The translations under genes were made by a program, and so were the position numbers. 64,000 nt of DNA from Bradyrhizobium sp. WBAH42 (GTDB taxonomy: Bacteria; Pseudomonadota; Alphaproteobacteria; Rhizobiales; Xanthobacteraceae), in assembly GCF_024585265.1 (NCBI RefSeq), contig NZ_CP036533.1:2365001-2429000 (forward strand), read 5' to 3'. Below the pieces are notes generated by a model that was given only the letters and a program-made list of their open reading frames with translations, made no database searches and was not told the DNA's origin. Shown here in pieces: positions 28,348 to 39,805 of the stretch; the first letter of the stretch is position 1, and the number at the start of each line of letters is the position of its first letter.

Positions 28348-29757
28348 TCAGAACTGGAAGTAGATGAAGGCGCTGTCGGGCCCGGCTTCGAGATAGGCCA
28401 GCGCCGCCAGCGCACCATAGAGATACGGCTCCCATCGCCGCAACCGGCCGTCGACGAGCGCGCCGATGCCGGCATGCTGGATGATCACCGGCAGCGCGTA
28501 GAGCAGGGCGAGATTATAGAACAGCTTCGGCGGATTGGGCGCGTCCGTCGCGATGAACATGCCCTTGAGGTAGCTGATCGCGTGGTCGAAATTCGGCAGC
28601 TTGAAGAAGATCCAGAGCATCGTGACGCAGAAGAACACGACGCCCATCCGGACGACGCGCAACGCAGGACTGCTATCTCCGAGAAGCTTCAGGAACGGCC
28701 GCTCGATGGCGAGCAGCAGCCCGTGCGCCATGCCCCACAGCGCGTAGCTCAGGCTCGCGCCATGCCAGAGCCCGCCGAGCGTCATCACGATCATCAGGTT
28801 GAGATAGGTGCGCAAGCCCCCGTGCCGGTTGCCGCCAAGGGGAATGTAGAGATAGGTCCTGAGCCAGCTCGACAGCGAGATGTGCCAGCGCGTCCAGAAC
28901 TCCGAGAACGATGTCGAGATGTAGGGCAGGTTGAAGTTCACGGGCAGCCGATAGCCGAACAAGAGGCCGAGGCCGAGCGCGATCCCGGAATAGCCGAAGA
29001 AGTCGGCGTAGATCTGGTAGCTGTAGAGGAACACGAGCAGCCAGCGGTCCTGCGTGCGCAGCGTCTCGTGGAGCGGGAAGTCCATGTAGGACGTCATCTC
29101 GTTGAGATTGTTCGCCACATACAGCTTGAAGAAATAGCCGACGAGAATCCATTTTGCGGCCTCGATGAAGGCGACGTCACTGATCCGCTTCGGCACGATC
29201 TGCGGCATGAACTGGGCCGCGCGGGTGATCGGGCCGGACACCAGCTGCGGGAAGAAGATGATGTAGAGGAAGACCTCGCGCAGGCTTGCGGTGCGTTTCT
29301 CGCGCGTCAGGTCGACCAGCAGGCTGATGTTGTGAAACACGAAGAACGAGATGCCGATCGGCAGCGGCAGCCGCAGCAGGAAGTCGAGCGGCGCGACGCC
29401 GGTCAGGTGGCTTGCGGTGGCATCGACGAACAGGAACTTGTATTTGAAGAACGCCAGCAGGCCGAGGTTGAAGACGATGCCGGCCGGCATCCACACGGCC
29501 CGGTTCTCGAACGCCAGCACCAGGCAGACATGGGTTCCGATCACCGCGACCAGCAGCAGCGGCAGCAGCTCGGGCTGGCCGAACCCGTAGAAGAACACGC
29601 TCGCGGCCACCAGCAGCTGCACCTGGAAGCCGCGCAGCGGCGGCAGGTAATAAGCGCCGAACACGGCCGCCACGAAGACGCCGAACTGAAAGGAGGTGAA
29701 AGTCATGCCGCCCCATTGGCCCGACATGGCATTTAGCATTTTGGTCGAGATGGTCAT
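28348..29757 (-). CDS. MBOAT-family membrane O-acyltransferase (AlgI/DltB-like)
   Basis: A protein of about 469 residues in the membrane-bound O-acyltransferase family, with many membrane segments. Family landmarks are LPIGISFFVFHNISLLVDLT and FWTRWHISLSSWLRTYLYIP, followed by PLGGNRHGG, and the catalytic His in MTLGGLWHGASLSYALWGMA. These enzymes move acyl groups to polymers outside the cytoplasm. The start is uncertain: ATG 29757 (MTISTKM) or ATG 29706 (MTFTSFQFGVF), the latter giving 452 residues and resembling typical family N termini. It is coupled to the SGNH-like gene downstream. Confidence 0.88.
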   Translation of the reverse strand: MTISTKMLNAMSGQWGGMTFTSFQFGVFVAAVFGAYYLPPLRGFQVQLLVAASVFFYGFGQPELLPLLLVAVIGTHVCLVLAFENRAVWMPAGIVFNLGLLAFFKYKFLFVDATASHLTGVAPLDFLLRLPLPIGISFFVFHNISLLVDLTREKRTASLREVFLYIIFFPQLVSGPITRAAQFMPQIVPKRISDVAFIEAAKWILVGYFFKLYVANNLNEMTSYMDFPLHETLRTQDRWLLVFLYSYQIYADFFGYSGIALGLGLLFGYRLPVNFNLPYISTSFSEFWTRWHISLSSWLRTYLYIPLGGNRHGGLRTYLNLMIVMTLGGLWHGASLSYALWGMAHGLLLAIERPFLKLLGDSSPALRVVRMGVVFFCVTMLWIFFKLPNFDHAISYLKGMFIATDAPNPPKLFYNLALLYALPVIIQHAGIGALVDGRLRRWEPYLYGALAALAYLEAGPDSAFIYFQF

Positions 29758-29812
29758 AGCCTTGTCGGCTCTGCCGGGACGCGACTTCTGGTTGCCGGCG
29801 TGACGGGCGTCG

Positions 29813-29851
29813 CTTACCCTCCCCTGGAGGGGGACGGGGTGGGGTGAAGCC
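29813..29851. repeat. Repeat family D, copy 1 (short, left of DUF559 gene)
   Basis: CTTACCCTCCCCTGGAGGGG followed by GACGGGGTGGGGTGAAGCC. It matches the two ends of the copy at 30416-30477 read on the other strand, but lacks that copy's internal hairpin. Together they bracket the DUF559 gene as an inverted pair. Confidence 0.75.
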
Positions 29852-29857
29852 AAGGCA

Positions 29858-30250
29858 ATGGTCTCAACATCAATCCGACGTAACGCCGCGAAAGAGCTGA
29901 GGGCGAATACAACCCCACATGAGCGCATCTTGTGGCGAGCCCTCAAAGAATTACCGATGGATGGCTCACACTTCCGCCGGCAAGCGCCGATCGGTCCGTA
30001 CGTCGTGGACTTCTTCTGCCCCGCCAAGCGTCTCATCATCGAGCTCGATGGCGGCCACCACAATGAAGACCATACGGACACACGCGATCTCGAACGCCAA
30101 CGCTGGCTCGAACACGAAGGCTACCGCGTCATCCGGTTTTGGAATTCGGAGATCACGACCGATCTGACCGCGGTGATGGAGCGTATCTATGTCGAGCTGT
30201 ACGGATCGCGCGAGGCAGAAGCGACACCCTTAAAGCACCGCCGAACCTAG
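29858..30250 (+). CDS. DUF559 (Vsr-like) endonuclease-domain protein
   Basis: A 130-residue protein of the DUF559 family, related to very-short-patch-repair endonucleases and the restriction-endonuclease-like fold. The family core is visible: LRANTTPHERILWRALKE near the N terminus, then RRQAPIGPYVVDFFCPAKRL and IIELDGGHHNEDH, and finally EHEGYRVIRFWNSEI. The Asp of VVDFF, the Glu-Leu-Asp of IIELDGG and the His residues fit a nuclease-type active site. Its biological role is not established for the family. It is bracketed by inverted copies of repeat family D. The leader has no clear ribosome binding site other than CAAGGCA. Confidence 0.85.
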   Translation: MVSTSIRRNAAKELRANTTPHERILWRALKELPMDGSHFRRQAPIGPYVVDFFCPAKRLIIELDGGHHNEDHTDTRDLERQRWLEHEGYRVIRFWNSEITTDLTAVMERIYVELYGSREAEATPLKHRRT

Positions 30251-30269
30251 CGGCTCGCGCGACCCTTCT

Positions 30270-30342
30270 CTTACCCTCCCCCGGAGGGGGGAGGGTCGGT
30301 TCGCATGCAGCGAAGCGGAATGCGAACCGGGGTGGGGTGACA
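30270..30342. repeat. Repeat family D, copy 2 (direct orientation)
   Basis: CTTACCCTCCCCCGGAGGGG, then GGTTCGCATGCAGCGAAGCG and GAATGCGAACC forming an internal hairpin, ending CGGGGTGGGGTGACAG. It has the same orientation as copy 1 and starts 19 bases after the DUF559 stop codon. Confidence 0.78.
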
Positions 30343-30415
30343 GACCATCCGCGAGCGCAGTGCTCCTGAATGAACGGAAAAGCCTTCGGCGGAACAAATG
30401 TGAGACCGCCTTTGT

Positions 30416-30477
30416 GGCTTCACCCCACCCCGCTCGCGCTGCGCGCGAGCGACCCTCCCCCTCCAGGGGAGGGTAAG
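30416..30477. repeat. Repeat family D, copy 3 (inverted orientation)
   Basis: GGCTTCACCCCACCCCGCTC, an internal hairpin GCTCGCGC/GCGCGAGC, then GACCCTCCCCCTCCAGGGGA and GGGTAAG. Read on the minus strand, its first and last 19 or so bases match copy 1 exactly or nearly so. It lies upstream of glpK. Confidence 0.78.
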
Positions 30478-30602
30478 TAAGCGTGGCACCCGACGCATCC
30501 AATCTTGACCTTCTGCCTCCAATCCGCTCCCTTTGGCCCGACACAACGACCCCTCCGGGAAACGCCAAGAACACATCCAAGAAAACATCAAGGTAAGCCG
30601 CC

Positions 30603-32108
30603 ATGTCTTTCGTCCTCGCCATCGACCAGGGCACCACCTCTTCGCGCGCGATCGTGTTTCGCGGCGATATTTCCATCGCCGCCAAGGCGCAGGCCGAGTT
30701 TCCGCAGCATTTTCCGGCCTCGGGCTGGGTCGAGCACGAGCCCGAGGACATCTGGACCTCGACCGTGATGGTCTGCCGCGAGGCGATCGAGCACGCCGGC
30801 ATCACCGCAAAGGACATCGCCGCGATCGGCATCACCAACCAGCGCGAGACCACCGTGGTGTGGGACCGCGCCACCGGCCAGGCCGTGCACCGCGCCATCG
30901 TCTGGCAGGACCGCCGCACCGCCGACATCTGCGCAAAATTGAAAGCAGAAGGCCGCGAGCCGGTGATCTCGCAGAAGACCGGCCTGATCATCGACCCCTA
31001 TTTTTCCGGCACCAAGGTCGCCTGGATCCTCGACCACGTCCCGGGCGCCCGGGCGCGCGCCGCGCGCGGCGAATTGATGTTCGGCACCATCGATTGCTAC
31101 CTGCTCTGGCGCCTCACTGGCGGCAAGGTGCACGCCACCGACGCCACTAATGCCTCGCGCACGCTGCTGTTCAACATCCACACCGGCGAATGGGACGACG
31201 AGCTCTTGGCGATCATCGGCGTGCCGCGCTCGATGCTGCCCGAGGTGAAGGATTCCTCTGCCCGCTTCGGCGAGAGCACGCCGGACCTGTTCGGCGGCCC
31301 CATCGCGATCTCCGGCATCGCCGGCGACCAGCAGGCCGCCACCATCGGCCAGGCCTGCTTCCGCCCGGGCATGATGAAGTCCACCTACGGCACCGGCTGC
31401 TTTGCGCTGCTCAACACCGGCACCACGCCGGTCATGTCCAAGAACAAGCTGCTCACCACCGTTGCCTATCAGCTCGATGGCAAACGCACCTACGCGCTCG
31501 AAGGCTCGATCTTCGTCGCCGGCTCCGCGGTGCAATGGCTACGCGACGGCGTCGGCATCATCAAGCATGCCGCCGAGACCGGACCTCTTGCCGATCAATC
31601 GGATTCCATGCAGAGCGTTTATCTCGTCCCCGCCTTCGTCGGCATGGGCGCGCCCTATTGGAATCCGCGCGTCCGCGGCGCGCTGTTCGGACTCACCCGC
31701 AACACCGGCCCCGCCGAGCTCGCCCATGCGGCGCTGGAGAGCGTCTGTTATCAGACCTTCGACCTCTGGGCCGCGATGCGCGCGGACTGGCCGAGCTCGG
31801 AAACCGCCAGCGTCGTGCTCCGCGTCGACGGCGGCATGACCGCCTCCGACTGGACCATGCAGCGCCTCGCCGATCTCCTGGATGCACCGGTCGATCGCCC
31901 CGTGATCCAGGAGACCACGGCGTTAGGGGCCGCCTATCTCGCCGGCCTCAATGCGGGCGTCTATCCCGAGCCGACCAAATTCGCCGACAATTGGCGCCTC
32001 GAGCACCGCTTCAAGCCGAACATGAGCCAGGCGACGCGCGAGCGGAAACTCGCCGGCTGGGCACGCGCGGTGAAGGGCGTGCTGGCGAGCGACGAGGGGG
32101 AGGGATAG
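30603..32108 (+). CDS. glpK: Glycerol kinase
   Basis: A 501-residue FGGY-family kinase phosphorylating glycerol to sn-glycerol 3-phosphate. The ATP-binding start [17 protein letters not shown] is at residues 3-19, [15 protein letters not shown] near 80, [13 protein letters not shown] near 240, and [17 protein letters not shown] near 410. Length is standard. There is no glpF or glpD nearby, so it acts as a single gene. A possible ribosome binding site, AAGGTAAG, precedes the ATG. Confidence 0.95.
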   Translation: MSFVLAIDQGTTSSRAIVFRGDISIAAKAQAEFPQHFPASGWVEHEPEDIWTSTVMVCREAIEHAGITAKDIAAIGITNQRETTVVWDRATGQAVHRAIVWQDRRTADICAKLKAEGREPVISQKTGLIIDPYFSGTKVAWILDHVPGARARAARGELMFGTIDCYLLWRLTGGKVHATDATNASRTLLFNIHTGEWDDELLAIIGVPRSMLPEVKDSSARFGESTPDLFGGPIAISGIAGDQQAATIGQACFRPGMMKSTYGTGCFALLNTGTTPVMSKNKLLTTVAYQLDGKRTYALEGSIFVAGSAVQWLRDGVGIIKHAAETGPLADQSDSMQSVYLVPAFVGMGAPYWNPRVRGALFGLTRNTGPAELAHAALESVCYQTFDLWAAMRADWPSSETASVVLRVDGGMTASDWTMQRLADLLDAPVDRPVIQETTALGAAYLAGLNAGVYPEPTKFADNWRLEHRFKPNMSQATRERKLAGWARAVKGVLASDEGEG

Positions 32109-32174
32109 GCGTAGGCGTAGGTAGGCACAGCGTCGCAGCTCGATGCCGCGAGGCGTGCTCAACTGCCTTCACGT

Positions 32175-32261
32175 CGTCATTGCGAGGAGCTCTTGCGACG
32201 AAGCAATCCAGACTGCCTCCGCGGAAAGATTCTGGATTGCTTCGCTACGCTCGCAATGACG
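32175..32261. repeat. Dispersed palindromic repeat, family B, copy 3
   Basis: Starts CGTCATTGCGAGGAGCTC and ends GCTCGCAATGACG; AAGCAATCCAGA and TCTGGATTGCTT are complementary. It lies between glpK and the GNAT gene. Confidence 0.83.
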
Positions 32262-32329
32262 GAGTGTGGCGCTGCTCTGGTGCCTCAAACGGCGCCGCCC
32301 GCTCGCCCACAACGAAAGAAGCAAGAATC

Positions 32330-32923
32330 ATGATCGTTCCCGACGGCTATTCCGACGTCCCGAACGGCAAGATCGCCGCAATCGTCACCCATCTGGAGAT
32401 GACCGCACCTCCCGCGCGCCGCGACGATCCGCCGGGAAACTGGTCCCTGCGTAAGGTCGATGCGCCCGGGCTTCCCTGGTACCGCGATCTCTATCGCCGC
32501 GTCGGCGAGAACTGGCTGTGGCTGGCGCGGCCGCATCTGACCGACACCGAACTCGCCGCAATCATCCATGCGCCCGGCGTCGAGGTCTATGCCCTCGTCG
32601 AGGATGGGCGCGATGAAGGCTTTCTGGAGCTGGATTTCCGCGAACCCGGCCAGTGCGAGGTGGTCTATTTCGGCGTCACCGCCGGCCTGATCGGAACGGG
32701 TGCCGCCCGCTTCCTGATGAACCGCGCGCTGGAGATCGCATGGTCACGCGACCTCTGCCGCCTCTGGCTGCACACCTGCACTTTCGATCATCCCGGGGCG
32801 GTGGCCTTCTATCAGCGCACCGGCTTCCACCCCTTCCGCCGCCAGATCGAAATCGACGACGACCCACGCCTCGACGGGAGATCGCCGCGAGATGCGGCGA
32901 AGCACGTGCCGATCATCGAGTAG
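32330..32923 (+). CDS. GNAT-family N-acetyltransferase
   Basis: A 197-residue acetyltransferase of the GNAT superfamily. The acetyl-CoA-binding part is recognisable as VVYFGVTAGLIGTGAARFLM near 113-132 (the Q/RxxGxG/A loop in variant form), followed by RLWLHTCTFDHPGAVAFYQR and TGFHPFRRQ, the usual final helix and strand. The N-terminal 60 residues (WSLRKVDAPGLPWYRDLYRR) are a family-specific extension. The start at 32330 is preceded by AAGAAG. The acceptor is unknown. It is flanked on both sides by family B repeats. Confidence 0.87.
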   Translation: MIVPDGYSDVPNGKIAAIVTHLEMTAPPARRDDPPGNWSLRKVDAPGLPWYRDLYRRVGENWLWLARPHLTDTELAAIIHAPGVEVYALVEDGRDEGFLELDFREPGQCEVVYFGVTAGLIGTGAARFLMNRALEIAWSRDLCRLWLHTCTFDHPGAVAFYQRTGFHPFRRQIEIDDDPRLDGRSPRDAAKHVPIIE

Positions 32924-32942
32924 TGTGCGGCTGCCTCCTCAC

Positions 32943-33029
32943 CGTCATTGCGAGGAGCCCTTGCGACGAAGCAATCCAGAATGTCTGCACGAAGAGTTTC
33001 TGGATTGCTTCGCTGCGCTCGCAATGACG
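32943..33029. repeat. Dispersed palindromic repeat, family B, copy 4
   Basis: Starts CGTCATTGCGAGGAGCCC, ends GCTCGCAATGACG, with AAGCAATCCAGAA and TTCTGGATTGCTT complementary. It is closest to copy 3, on the other side of the GNAT gene, in the same orientation. Confidence 0.83.
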
Positions 33030-33145
33030 AAGTGCTGCGCTGACGTCAATCTTCTGATTAGCACATCAAAGGGCGGCGGCGCCGTACTGGATGGCGCACA
33101 GCAAAGTCCGGGACCTGCTTTTCCGCATGCAATGGGCCTACGATC

Positions 33146-33580
33146 TCAAAACACCTCCTGCTTCCCCCGCGCCAGCGAAAACCCCCGCTGCATCGCATTG
33201 AAGCACGTCAGCCCGCTCTCCTCCGACCGGCACGTGAATCCCCCGCGCTGCCACACCTCGCCATAGGCCAGCACCGGCAGCGAGGGATCCATCACGGTGT
33301 CGCCGGCGCAGATGCGGCTTGCGGCGCCCTTCGCGCTCATCTCGAAGGCGTGGCCCCAGTCGAGCTCGCAATCGGCGGGCCGACGCGGGCGCGCGTCCAT
33401 GTTCATGATGTCGCAGCGGAGCACGCCTTGTCCATTGTCGGTGAAGAACTGGCAGGCGATGTTCCTCGACGGTGTCAGAAAGCCGGTCGGGCGGTCGTCG
33501 ATCTGGCGGTTCTGGGCGTGGGTGGCACCGATTATCGGCAGCAGGATCGCTATCAGGATCAGTCCGCGCGGTGCCGTCAT
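33146..33580 (-). CDS. Small secreted protein, DUF6636-like
   Basis: A 144-residue protein with a clear Sec signal peptide (ILIAILLPIIGATHAQ), so it is exported. The mature part opens TGFLTPSRNIACQFF and contains five Cys residues (IACQF, VLRCDI, ADCELDWG, RICAGD, TCRSEESGLTCF), likely forming disulphides. The SPSxNIxC-type start followed by paired Cys recalls the DUF6636 group of small actinobacterial and alphaproteobacterial proteins of unknown role. It lies 11 bases beyond the dehydratase gene on the same strand's path, so they may share a transcript. Confidence 0.75.
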   Translation of the reverse strand: MTAPRGLILIAILLPIIGATHAQNRQIDDRPTGFLTPSRNIACQFFTDNGQGVLRCDIMNMDARPRRPADCELDWGHAFEMSAKGAASRICAGDTVMDPSLPVLAYGEVWQRGGFTCRSEESGLTCFNAMQRGFSLARGKQEVF

Positions 33581-33591
33581 GTCATTCCCAC

Positions 33592-34539
33592 TCAGCTATC
33601 GAAATTCACCGCCGTCGTGTTGGCGCCGCAGACCAAAATCGCGAGACGCTCGGCAGGCGAAGGACGATAGCGGCCGGAGAGCACCGCGGCAAAGGCGGCG
33701 GCGCCGCCGGGCTCGGCCACGAGGCGCAAGTGCGACCACAGCGCCGCCTGGGCCTGCCGGATCGCATCGTCGCTGACCAGGACGACGCGCTCGACATGGG
33801 CCCGCGCGACCGGAAACATCAGCTCGCCGACGCGCCGCGGCGCAAGGCTGTCGGCGGCGATGCCGCCGCCCGGCGCATCGACCGGCGCGCCCGCCTCGAA
33901 CGCGGCGTGCAGGGTGGGCGATTGTTCCGGCTCGACCGCGACGATGCGCGTCCGGCCGGCGTACCACGCCGCAATGCCGCCGATCAGCCCGCCGCCGCCG
34001 ACCGCCACCAGCAGCGTGTCGATGCCGGGCGCATCCTGCTCCAATTCCAGTCCGACACTGCCCTGGCCGAGCAGGGTCTCGGCCTGATCGTAGGCATGGA
34101 CGGCCAGCGCGCCGGTCTGGGCGACATGCGCCTCGCTCGCGGCGAGCGCATCGGCGTAGCGGCTGCCCGCGATCACGAGCTTTGCGCCGTAAGTCCTGAT
34201 CCGCTCGGCCTTGGCCGGCGAGGTGATGTCGGGCACGAAGATCGTGGCGGCAATGCCGAGCCGCCGCGCCGCATAGGCGACGGCCGCGCCGTGATTGCCG
34301 CCGGATGCGGCGACGACACCGGCCTGCGGCACCTGCCGCAGCAACAGATTGGCGAAGGCGCCGCGCGCCTTGAACGATCCGGAATGCTGCAGCATCTCGA
34401 GCTTGAAGGTGACGGGCGCTGCCGGCAGGCCGAAATCGGCGAGATCGGCCTGAACAAGCGGCGTGCGCCTGATATGCGGACGGATGACCGGCTCGGTCGC
34501 CGCAATCCGCTCCCGATTGATGTCCATTGTCGCTGTCAT
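33592..34539 (-). CDS. PLP-dependent threonine/serine dehydratase-like enzyme
   Basis: A 315-residue fold-type II PLP enzyme of the threonine/serine dehydratase group. The PLP Lys is in HSGSFKARGAFANLLL near residue 55, the phosphate-binding loop is SGGNHGAAVAYAARRLG near 80, and the Gly-rich loop is AVGGGGLIGGIAAWY near 180. It lacks the regulatory ACT domain, so it is a catabolic-type or racemase-like enzyme. The start is taken as ATG 34539, with GGACGG upstream; ATG 34527 is possible. It is divergent from the ArsR gene, whose operator lies in the shared promoter. Confidence 0.88.
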   Translation of the reverse strand: MTATMDINRERIAATEPVIRPHIRRTPLVQADLADFGLPAAPVTFKLEMLQHSGSFKARGAFANLLLRQVPQAGVVAASGGNHGAAVAYAARRLGIAATIFVPDITSPAKAERIRTYGAKLVIAGSRYADALAASEAHVAQTGALAVHAYDQAETLLGQGSVGLELEQDAPGIDTLLVAVGGGGLIGGIAAWYAGRTRIVAVEPEQSPTLHAAFEAGAPVDAPGGGIAADSLAPRRVGELMFPVARAHVERVVLVSDDAIRQAQAALWSHLRLVAEPGGAAAFAAVLSGRYRPSPAERLAILVCGANTTAVNFDS

Positions 34540-34578
34540 GATACCGTCCAGGATAGCCCAAGGGAGCGTTGACATCAA

Positions 34579-34602
34579 TTAGCTAATTAGCAAAATGGCT
34601 AA
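34579..34602. promoter_or_regulatory. Candidate ArsR operator (TTAGCTAA and TTAGC-N6-GCTAA)
   Basis: TTAGCTAA at 34579-34586 is a perfect palindrome. It is directly followed by TTAGC and GCTAA separated by six bases (34588-34602 region). The cluster of related half sites directly abuts the arsR start codon at 34603 and lies 40 bases upstream of the dehydratase start, so a bound repressor could block both genes. Confidence 0.55.
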
Positions 34603-34905
34603 ATGAAATTTGCCGTCGCCTTGCGCGCGCTCGCCAACGAACGCCGCCTGCAGATCCTGGAATGGCTGCGGGATCCGCGGCGGCATTTTCGCGAGCAGGA
34701 AGATGGCGACTTGGTCGAGGACGGCGTCTGCGGATTGCTGATCGCCGAAAAGCTCGGGGTCAGCGCGCCGACATTGAGCGAGCACATGCGGGTGCTGACG
34801 GCAGCCAAGCTGGTGCGCGCCAAGCGCATCAAGCAATGGACGATGTACAAGCGCAACGAGACGGCCATCGCCGCGATCAAGCGCTCGATCCAGGACGGCC
34901 TTTGA
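34603..34905 (+). CDS. ArsR-family transcriptional regulator
   Basis: A 100-residue winged-helix regulator. It starts MKFAVALRALANERRLQILE, and the recognition region is LLIAEKLGVSAPTLSEHMRV near 46-65, followed by the wing LVRAKRIKQWTMYKRNE. Only one Cys (VCGLL) is present, so a classical metal site is not evident. There is no ribosome binding site: the TTAGC-type dyads abut the ATG. A minimal ORF (ATG GCT AAA TGA at 34595-34606) overlaps the start codon out of frame. It is divergent from the dehydratase gene, its likely target. Confidence 0.88.
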   Translation: MKFAVALRALANERRLQILEWLRDPRRHFREQEDGDLVEDGVCGLLIAEKLGVSAPTLSEHMRVLTAAKLVRAKRIKQWTMYKRNETAIAAIKRSIQDGL

Positions 34906-35038
34906 GCGCAAGGCCGCCCGCGGACCTCGTTGCAGCCGGCGCAATGCTCCCTTTCCGAGATTTTTGTTGCGCCGCGCCGAGCCCGTCGTGGAGACTGATC
35001 GGCCCTGCCTTGTTCAATGATCGAGAAGAGCGAGAACC

Positions 35039-35668
35039 ATGTTCCTGATCGGCCAATATGATTCCCCCTTCGTCCGCCGCGTCGCGATTGCGCTGCGGCT
35101 CTACGGGCTCGCCTTCGAGCACAAGCCGTGGTCGACCTTCGGCGATGCCGACAAGATCGCGCCCTACAATCCGTTGCGCCGCGTGCCGACCCTGGTGCTC
35201 GACGACGGCGAGGCGCTGATCGAGAGCATGATCATCCTGGATTATCTCGACGACCTCGTCGGGCCCGAGAAGGCCATGCTGCCGCGCGGCGGCACCGAGC
35301 GGCGCAAGTATTTGCGCATCTGCGCGCTCGCCTCCGGCCTCGGCGACAAGGCGGTCAGCCTGCTCTACGAGCGCGTGCTGCGGAAGGAGCAGCTCGCGCT
35401 GTGGGTCGAGCGCTGCCAGGCACAGATCGCGGACGTGCTGGAGGTGCTCGAGGCCGAGCGCGCCAAGGTGACGACGCCGTACTGGCTGGGGACACGCATC
35501 GGCCATGCCGACATTGCGGTAGCCTGCGTCGTTCGCTTCACCCGCGAAGCGCATCCGCAGCTGTTCGATGCGTCGCGCTATCCGGCGCTCGCGGCGCATG
35601 GCGAGCGTTGCGAGGCACTGGCCCCCTTCCAGGAGATCGTACAACCGCTGTCCCCGCCGAAGGGCTGA
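35039..35668 (+). CDS. Glutathione S-transferase family protein
   Basis: A 209-residue GST. The N-terminal thioredoxin-like domain has DSPFVRRVAIALRLYGL (Ser in the usual catalytic position near residue 9), then NPLRRVPTLVLDDGEALIES with the cis-Pro and the Glu-Ser pair that bind the glutathione gamma-glutamyl group. The C-terminal all-helical domain follows. It uses glutathione to conjugate or reduce small molecules; the substrate is unknown. Upstream genes are co-directional (ArsR), 133 bases away. Confidence 0.9.
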   Translation: MFLIGQYDSPFVRRVAIALRLYGLAFEHKPWSTFGDADKIAPYNPLRRVPTLVLDDGEALIESMIILDYLDDLVGPEKAMLPRGGTERRKYLRICALASGLGDKAVSLLYERVLRKEQLALWVERCQAQIADVLEVLEAERAKVTTPYWLGTRIGHADIAVACVVRFTREAHPQLFDASRYPALAAHGERCEALAPFQEIVQPLSPPKG

Positions 35669-35676
35669 GGCCGTCT

Positions 35677-35780
35677 GTCATTCCGGGGCGCGCGAAGCGC
35701 GAGCCCGGAATCCATCGTGCAGCGGGAGATGAGGACAAATGGATTCCGGGTTCGCGCCAAGAGGCGCGCCCCGGAATGAC
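35677..35780. repeat. Dispersed palindromic repeat, family C, copy 2
   Basis: Starts GTCATTCCGGGGCGCGCGAA and ends GGCGCGCCCCGGAATGAC. CCCGGAATCCAT and ATGGATTCCGGG are complementary. It lies nine bases after the GST stop codon. Confidence 0.82.
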
Positions 35781-35819
35781 GGCGCTGGGCCTGGCGAGAG
35801 TGTCGGACCGCTACAGCAG

Positions 35820-35932
35820 CCCGATGATGCAACACTACCCCTGTTTTGCCCGACGTCGCAACGCGTTTTTCGGCAAGGCCGAAATTGTTCAAGTCTTTCA
35901 ACCCCATCGCTACTGTGCATGGGGTTGTTTTC
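35820..35932 (+). ncRNA. Candidate small RNA or repeated element ending in a terminator hairpin
   Basis: The tail is a clean hairpin, CAACCCCAT at 35899-35907 and ATGGGGTTG at 35919-35927, with an 11-base loop and a T-rich tail (TTTTCT), the form of a plus-strand rho-independent terminator. The 80 bases before it (from GATGATGCAACACTACCCCT) show no reading frame of note. It is separated from the GST stop by a palindromic repeat, so it may end an independent short transcript rather than the GST message. The string CCTGTTTTGCCCGACG recalls sequences scattered in Bradyrhizobium genomes, from memory only. Confidence 0.35.
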
Positions 35933-35956
35933 TCAACTTTTGTTTTGCAGGCCCGC

Positions 35957-39799
<3,843 letters not shown>

Positions 39800-39805
39800 T
39801 TTCTC

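Noticed and set aside
29858..30250. DUF559 gene as part of a restriction or defence system
   Set aside because: No methylase, helicase or other defence gene is adjacent; neighbours are the MBOAT gene and glpK. The repeat bracketing is the better-supported oddity.
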